NCBI GenBank assembly: GCA_026874595.1
Contig: CM049316.1
Location: 9,414,839 to 9,478,838 of the forward strand
Reading direction: 5' to 3'
Length of the DNA stretch: 64,000 nt
DNA from: Sipunculus nudus
Lineage: Eukaryota > Annelida > Sipuncula > Golfingiida > Sipunculidae
Shown here: positions 15,901-24,900 of the stretch, in pieces
Layout: each line of letters begins with the position of its first letter
Numbering within the stretch: position 1 is the stretch's first letter
Position numbers and translations under genes: made by a program
The notes under the pieces: generated by a model
Database searches by the model: none
Told to the model about the DNA's origin: nothing
What the model saw: only the letters and a program-made list of their open reading frames with translations

Positions 15901-18900
15901 ATGGTTTAGCTTTGGAAATCTAGATATGAACAGTTATGCAAAAGCATTTCTGTTCAACACAGGCAAATGTTGTGTTATAATATTGTCCTGATTTCAGTAC
16001 ACAGTGTATAGCTGGATGTCATCATGTTGTCCTGATTTCAGAACATGGTGTATAGCTGGATGTTATCATTAAATGATGTCCTGATTTCTGAACATAGTGT
16101 ATAGCTGGATGTCATTATGTTGTCCTGATTTCAGAACATAATAGCTTGTTGTTATCATGTTGTCCTGATTTCAGAACACAGTGTATAGCAGGTTAGCATG
16201 TTGTCCTGATTTCAGAACACAGTGTATAGCTGGATGTTATCATGTTGACCTGATTTCAGAAGACAGTGTATAGCTTGTTGATATCATGTTGACCTGATTT
16301 CAGAACACGGTGTACAGCTGGATGTAATCATGTTGTCCTGATTTCAGAACACAGTAGCTGGATGTTGTCATGTTGTCCTGATTTCAGAACACACTGTATA
16401 GCTGGATGTTTTCATGTTGTCCTGATTTCAGAACAGTGTACAGCTTGATGTTTTCATGTTGTCCTGATTTCAGAACACATTGTACAGTTGGATGTTGTCA
16501 TGTTGTCCTGATTTTAGGACACACTGTATAGCTGGATGTTATGTTGTCCTGAATTCAGAACACAGTGTATAGCTTGATGTTTTCATGTTGTCCTGATTTC
16601 AAAATCATAGTGTTCAATTGGATGTTATCATGTTGTCCTGATTTCAGAACACAGTGTATAGCTGGATGTTTTCATGTTTTTCTGATTTCAGGACACAGTG
16701 TACAGCTGTATGATATCATGTTTTCCTGATTTTGGACATAGTATATACCTTGCTGTTATCATGTTCTTCTGATTTCAGAACACAGTGTACAGCTGGATGA
16801 TGTCTTGTTGTCCTGATTTCAGGACATAGTATATAGCTTGTTGTTATCGTGTTGTCCTGATTTCAGAACACAGTGTACAGCTGGATGATGTCATGTTTTT
16901 TCTGATTTCAGGACATAGTATATAGCTTGTTGTTATATCGTTGCCCTGATTTCAGAACACAATGTACAGCTGGATGTTGTCATGTTGCTGTTTAGCAGCG
17001 TTTCCCATGATGCCAGTGGTTGGGCGGCATGCCAACTATAGCCTGGTGTGAGTACAGAATAACATTCTTGCCTGTTTCTTATGCCAGGGGAAAGTCAGAG
17101 TCGCATTGTTAAAGTAGTTAATTATTAACAGTGCACAGAACTGAAAAATGTATTATTAACAATTAACATTAACTTTAGTTGTACAGTGTGATGATGTTTA
17201 TGGATTTCTTAGTTGTAAAACACAGAAGATAATCAATATCTTTTTATCATTCTGCATAAGATGTCTGACATTATTAAATTTTATGAATGATTTTTATAGG
17301 AATGTGTGTTATGAATGTCCTGAGTTAGAAGAAAAAGGTTAAAAAACTTTGTCTTTCTTTATTTCCAGGGTTCTGGCAGGAATCTGTGGCTTGATTATTT
17401 CTATTTATTGTTATCTCAGGTAGGTTTAGAATTGGCAGTTTATCTTGGATAAATTAATTTCTTGTCCCTGGACAACTTATATGTATACTTATTTTTATGT
17501 GCTAAGATTTCACCCACTAATCTAGAAAGGAAATGAGAAGCAAGGCACAAAGTTTTCTGCCGCTGGTGGCCAGTTAATATGTTCAGTAAAACTTTTTAAT
17601 TTAGGTTATCAAATGTTGTGACTTTAAAGTCAGTCAACCAAATGTTTCATTACAGTTCACAGGTTTGGGGCCGATTTAGATTATCTTGCTTTGTGAATGA
17701 TAAATGCTTCTGTAAAACTTTCTGAAAAATAAAACCTAAAGAATGGATTTCATAAGCATGTTATTTGTAGAATGATAAAAAAATATGAAGGAAATTGATT
17801 GATAAATATTAACAGAAGTAATGTCACAAAGATAACAAAATAAATATACAGAGTATCAGTCTTTGTTTTGTTTTATTCACAGACCAGAGTTGGGTATGAC
17901 AGGAGAAAATAAAACCAGAAAGAAGCGGGATCTCATTTTATTTGCTGTTCAGGTGGGTATTGCATTTTCTTCATGAATTATGCTGTTTGTGATATACATA
18001 ATTATAAGTTTTGTTTGTCAGACATTTGAGAGTACTGTTCTGTAGTATCAAGCTTGCCTCATCCAAGATCATGAAAACATTAGTGCATTATCAACAGGGG
18101 AATGGACAAGGGTGGATTGGGGTGGGGTGCGGATGCAGGAGGGGAATAATAATACATGCATACTAGAGAAAAACAGCAACACAATGCTCGGTATTGAAAA
18201 ACAGGTGTGGCTTCCAACTAAAAAACTTGTGTAATTGTTCTCATGAATGAAGTTTGTATATGGTAAGACAATTAAAGATTCACTATAAAGAAAGAGAGCT
18301 TGTTACCTCCAAGAAAATTTAAAAAAAGTAAAATCATACAGCAAAGGTACTTCCTTGACATCCTAAATTCTAAATTTTTTGGTAATGTATGATAAATATA
18401 CATGGATATGATAACATTGAATAAAATATTCTGTCATCATATTTATGTCTTACTTTAAAAAAATTGATCTCAATCATTATATTAATCCTTTGATTCAAAA
18501 ACTGACTTAGGATATTATAGGGCCATTTGCTTTTTTGCCTGTGTTGTTCTGCTTGTTCATTGTCATTCCCCATGAATTACATTTTACTTTGCAGGCTACT
18601 GCTCTATTTATTGCTATCAGTATTCTACGAACAACTGCCCATGGCATCAGCCAAAAATTAGGAGTACCATTTATCAGCAAAGCTGGAAGCTGGACCATTC
18701 TGGGTAACTTATTGATATTTAAGTTTTGAAATTGATCACACAACTTTATATTGGATTTTTTCTCCAGAGCTCTTCTTTTCATAATGAAAATCATAATTTT
18801 AATGGAAAAAGGAATTTTTAAATGTAAGAGAAGTCGCATAAGTTTTGATATTTGATATATAAGGATAAAAATTATTTGCAAAATCAGGCATAATTTCCGT

Positions 18901-21900
18901 ACCTGTTAACTTAAATAGTTTATGTTGCAAAAAGAAATGAATGTATAAATGAAAAGTATCAGATCATCTGTACAGTTCATCATACTTATAGTTAAGTTGT
19001 GAGTTAAACTAGAGATAAAATATTGATGCCATGTATTTATTTATTTATTATTGTATCCGCCAAAACAGAGTTTTGCGGATACTATGTTTTCAGCTGCACG
19101 CCGCCGCCGCCGCCGCCGCCGCGTAGGTGTCCGGAGAACTCCTCCGTAACCGCTGGGCGGAATTTTCCGAAACCCGGGATTATGTTCGGGTCACATGTGA
19201 ACTGCTGCGCCCCGATTTTGTTTTGACCTCTGACCTTTCCTCTGCGCTCTGCGTCCGTTTGTGCGTCTGTTTCCACACATAAACCCACATATCTCGGGAA
19301 CCGTTTGACCGATCAGGAAAATTTTTTTGCACAAATGTAGCCCTCGGAGAGCTTTATAACATACACCAAAAATGGTGGCGCCACCTACAACCATGTTTGC
19401 ACAGTGTCCATCTGTTCGTCTGCCTTGGGTTAAAATCACTCATATCTCTGAGGTGACTTGACTAATTCACCTGAAATTCCGCATGCGTAAACATCCTGGA
19501 TAGCTTTTCTGATTTTATGACAGGTGGCGCCACCTACATTCACGTTTACGCTGCAGACATCCAAGCTCATATCTCGGGAACCGTTTGACCGATCAGGAAA
19601 ATTCTTTTGCACAAATGTAGCCCTCGGAGAGCTTTATAACATACACCAAAAATGGTGGCGCCACCTGCAACCATGTTTGCACAGTGTCCATCTGTTCGTC
19701 TGCCTTGGGTTAAAATCACTCATATCTCTGCAGTGACTTGACTAATTCACCTGAAATTTGGCATGCGTATACATCCTGGATAGCTTTTCTGATTTAATGA
19801 CAGGTGGCGCCACCTACATTCACGTTTACGCTGCAGACATCCAAGCTCATATCTCGGGAACCGTTTGACCGATCAGGAAAATTCTTTTGCACAAATGAAG
19901 CCCTTGGAGAGCTTTATAACATACACCAAAAATGGTGGCGCTACCTGCAACCATGTTTGCACAGTGTCCATCTGTTTGTCTGCCTTGGGTTAAAATCACT
20001 CATATCTCTGCAGTGACTTGACTAATTCACCTGAAATTTGGCATGCGTATACATCCTGGATAGCTTTTCTGATTTTATGACAGGTGGCGCCACCTTCATT
20101 CATGTTTACGCTGCAGACATCCAAGCTCATATCTCAGGAACCGTTTGACCGATCAGGAAAATTTTTTTGCACAAATGTAGCCCTTGGAGAGCTTTATAAC
20201 ATACACAAAAAATGGTGGCGCCATCTGCAACCATGTTTGCACAGTGTCCATCTGTTCGACTGCCTTGGGTTAAAATCACTCATATCTCTGCAGTGGTTTG
20301 ACTAATTCACCTGAAATTCGGCATGCTTATACATCCTGGATAGCTTTTCTGATTTTATGACAGGTGGCGCCACCTACAATCAAGTTTACGCTGCAGACAT
20401 CCAAGCTCATATCTAGGGAACCGTTTGACTGATTGGGCCAAAATTTTGCATGTGTATAAATCTCACATAGCTCTTTATCATACGCAAAACTGGTGGCGCC
20501 ACCTGCAGCCATGTTTGCACAGCTCCCGTCTGTTTGTCTGCCATGGGATAAAATCACTCGTATCTCGGCAGTGGTTTGACATATCTGCCTTAAATTTGGC
20601 AAGTTTATACATCCCCGACAGCTCTCTTGATTTTATGACAGGTGGCGCCACCTGCATTCTAGTTTATGCAGCAGATATCCAAGCTCATATCTTGGGAACC
20701 GTTTGACCGATTGGGGCAAAGTTTTGCATGTGTATAGTTCTCACATAGCTCTTTATCATACTCTAAACTGGTGGCACCACCTGAAACCCTTTTTTGCACA
20801 GCGTCCATCTGTTTGTCTGCCAAGGGCAAAAATCACTCATATACATGTAGTGGTTTGACTTATCTGCCTTAAATTTTGCATATGTATACAACTTGGACGG
20901 CTTTCTGGATTTTTTTGGTAGGTAGCGCAACCTACATACACAATTTGGCTGCAGACATCCATGCTAATATGCAACACTTCACCCGTTCCACTCTGATTTA
21001 GGCGGATACAAGTAGTCGCTTGTCGACTACCCGTATTCTAGTTATTATTATTTTTATTATAATTATTATTGCACATTTATAAAGTGTTCATCCAGCAACT
21101 GCTTGCATGTGCTAATACAATAAAATTGTGATAATAAAAGTTAAACCTGTAAAAGTTAATTTTTGCAATTCCGAGATAAAAAACAATTAAAATATGACTA
21201 AATGGTGATAAAAATACCATTCAGGTAAGTTAAGAAACAAGTATAATGTGCTTATCAACACCATTTGGATCTATAACCACTGGTCCTGTTTAAAATTTAC
21301 AAGTCATAGCATAATAAAATCAAATTACGAGGAGAAATCATTAAAATATCCTTCAGTAACAGTTCTGATACATTATTAAATACCTGACTTCTTGATTCAA
21401 GCTATGACAGAAATCATCAGGCTTGTCTGTTTAACGGGTTACAGTTTGTTTTGTGTTTCAGGTCTGTCCTTCATTTTGCCTTTGATTGGCAACACCAGCG
21501 TGTATCGACGACTCCTTAGTATCGCAGTCTCGTTCCTGCCGTCATACCTGCTACTTAGCACAGCGTATCTTTTGTGAAATGGTCATAAAAAAATCAATAG
21601 TTTAGGTTGCTGACAGTGAGAACATCCAAAAATCACAAATTGTGCTCTTTCCAGAAATATGTCTATCATTTAGTAATTTAAAAAATGTGGCTTTGAAGAT
21701 TTCCAGGACTGATTTTGTAAAACAAGTTCATATAGCATCCTTGAGACACAGCTTTCTCATAACACATAACTTTTGCACTAGCAGACAGTAGCAGCAGTGA
21801 CATTGCTTAAATTATCACCTCAAACTTTTAATACTTTTTCATCTATGGAAACTTGCAGAATCCTGGCAAACTGACAGGTCAAGACCTTCTTTCATTTTTA

Positions 21901-24900
21901 AGCATTGACCATGAGCACATGCAGTGTATGAGGACCTTATTTATTAGTATCACTATTTTTTATTGGTTGTATTAATTATACAACTATCTGTTATAGTTTA
22001 GACTTTGGTTTAGTGATAAGGTCCATCAGCTTAATTCACGAGACAAAGAGACCAATCAACCTAGAACACAGACAAAGAAACAAAGTTACCAGTCAGTGTA
22101 AGATCATAACAAATGTTTCCATGTTTTAGTGTGTTTAGGTTAATTCCATAAATAGTATTTAAGTAGATATAAGAAACCTCAATATTGAACTGAATTACAA
22201 TGAAGAATAATGTTTGACTTCAGATCAAGAAGAAAGATATTTATATCATTTATAATTCTTAAAAGAAAACCTTAAGAAAACATTAAACTTTTCTCAACAC
22301 AAACCTGTGTCCTTGATTGAGAAATTATTTGACAAAGCTAGGTCTCTAATAAGATGTCCATATAATAAAATTCATTATTAAAGGGGCCCAGTCACCTACC
22401 TTTTGCAAAAGAATTTATATGGTTTCTTGGTTCCTCTGTGTATATATTAATGATCTAAGGGTAATTTTGGTTGTGAAAAGTTCTTATAAGGCCTTCATTA
22501 AGGACGTGTGAACTTTTTATCAGTGTGTGTGTAAATGCAGTAACGTTGACAAATGTGAAAAACATGTAACCTAAGGTGGAGGTTGCATATATGCAGACAT
22601 AGATAGGTCTCTTGTTGAAAAACTCTATTTGCAAAGCTCTGGCTTATCTGACTTGCTGCCAGATGCAGTTGTTGAATTTTTTTTTTTTTGGTGGGCAGCC
22701 ACATAATATAAACACACTGATATAAACAAAACAATCAGCCTGTGTGCAGTGATATCTACAGTTTCTGGCCTATTTTTATAACAGCTCTGAGGGATTACCT
22801 TTAGTTTATAAAGGTCAGATAGGTGATTGGGCCCCTTTAACATTTGTAAATTTACATTATGCAGTCTTTAGAAGTGGTTAAAAAACTAATGAATATTAGA
22901 TTACCTCAATGATTTTACATCTTTGATAAATTTTGTATGTGAGAAATCGAATGACCTTGACCTTTGTCAGCCATGAGGGCCTGTTTTACATCACTCTTTG
23001 TTACCTGTTGTTTTATTGGCTGAAAGTGGAACAGGCTGCAGCCCCCGCTGTTACCAGCAGAAAAGTAAGAATTTATTTGACAAATGTAAAATAACCTAAA
23101 GCATTCCAAACTTAATTTGATTGATCAGGTACATTTAAATATAGAACTAAGAAAAAGTATTTCTTCTATGTATTTTTGTATTCATTCCTTTCTTACAGAG
23201 AATTTATATTTAACCATTGCCAGGATTATAAATCCTGTCCTCTGTTCAGTAGAAAATGTTTATGATTATTTCACAGTAAATCAGTTTTTAATCAAAGTGT
23301 ATTAACAGTTTTTGTTTAATGCTGTATAATTTGCAAGTATTTATTGATTGAAGTGGATGATTAGAAACATATATATCAAACATTTAAGATAAGACATATA
23401 AAAACAATGAATTTGCTTATTTTTTTTTTTTTCAGATAGAAAATATGGACTTCACAGAGGAGACATCCATACTGGAGAGTAAAAGAAGCCTGATCATGGC
23501 TGATCTTAGATGCTCGTACATATTTGTATCCTTGACGGCCGTCTGAGTGACATAGTTTTAGCTCCTCTCACCAGGGGGCACTACTGAGCCATCTACATAA
23601 ACTGTTTAGTTTTCTTTAAATTAACATCATCACTGAGTCCTTCATCATGTCTCTAACAAATTGTTTAAAATACCTGCATATCATTATTTGTCTCCAGCGA
23701 GTGGTATTTAATTAAAAATTAATTAAAAATGTCATATTTATATAGGTGGCTACTTAAAATAATGTGCCTTTGAAGTTCATAATAAAAGGGAAATAACAGG
23801 GCACAAATTTGGTAATATATTTGACTGGACAGTGTGGTCTGGCAAGGCAATTTTGCCTTCATTTATTGAAAATCCCTGTTTTTAGTTGTATGTTTCAAAA
23901 TAGTAATGTATGACACAGCACTGTACACATTTTACGATTTTGCAATGTCTAGATTTATGAAGCCTTAATGAAATGAGAATAAAGAAGATTACACAATCAT
24001 TTTTTTTACCAGGAAAAAAATATTTGTTTAATTCTCACAAAAAAAAAGTATTCTTGGTCAGACCTTGTTAAAATGATACTAGATGGCATTAACCAATTTT
24101 TGTAGGGCTTCCTGTAAAATTATCAGCAAATTCCTTTGGTCTTGCATGAATTTCCAGCCCTGAGTATCATACAATTATGTCAACTAGTTTCTTTTTAACC
24201 ACCTAGAACATGCCTGTGTAATACTTAAAATCTTGTAACAGTAAAGGCCTGTATGAACTCATGGACGGACACTTTGCATTGGCATCAAATGGTATATGAA
24301 GGTTATTTGAACACAGCCATTGGGAACAATCATATCTGTTCAAACATGTAAATTTAAAATTTGGATGTTACAGCCATTGATTGATAATGTCCACGGGTCT
24401 GCATTGGGTATGATGTCATTTATATGGCTTACCTTATATAAACTGTTCAGAGGATTTTAACACACCAGTATAAAAGCTCCTTTTGGTTAGCATCCTAGCA
24501 TCATGAAGGGCCAGTGAACCTACTTGTGTAACCTGTTGTATGACTGCAAACATGTCACATATTTCATCGATAAGTGGTTCATCTTATGCTGGTACGTCTT
24601 TTGGTGAAAAAGACTTTTTCATAAGAACTGCTCATTTTATATTTATCTTCCTATTTTGAGGGGGGGGGGGTAATGGTATATCAACAGTAAATTTTTCTTC
24701 TTTTGCCAGTCAGTTTACAAGTGTTGTTCACTGTCAGACTTATCAATGACATGCTGATCGAGAATCTGTGTTAAAAGTCAAAGCACAGGCACCTGTTAAT
24801 ACCTGTGAGTTTGGTAAAACAATTGTTTGATTTCAGCAGCATGTTCTACAATAGCAGCCTGCCACCCCAAACGTCAATTTTTTATTAACTGAAGACAATG

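Noticed and set aside
15984-16990. CRISPR-like array
   Set aside because: Units are contiguous, with no unique spacers, in an animal intron, and are homologous to the adjacent exon border.
19082-20706. Series of ~70-codon frames in the 19-kb and 52-kb elements
   Set aside because: They recur every 280 bases in both elements as translations of the tandem unit, with no start context or conserved protein.
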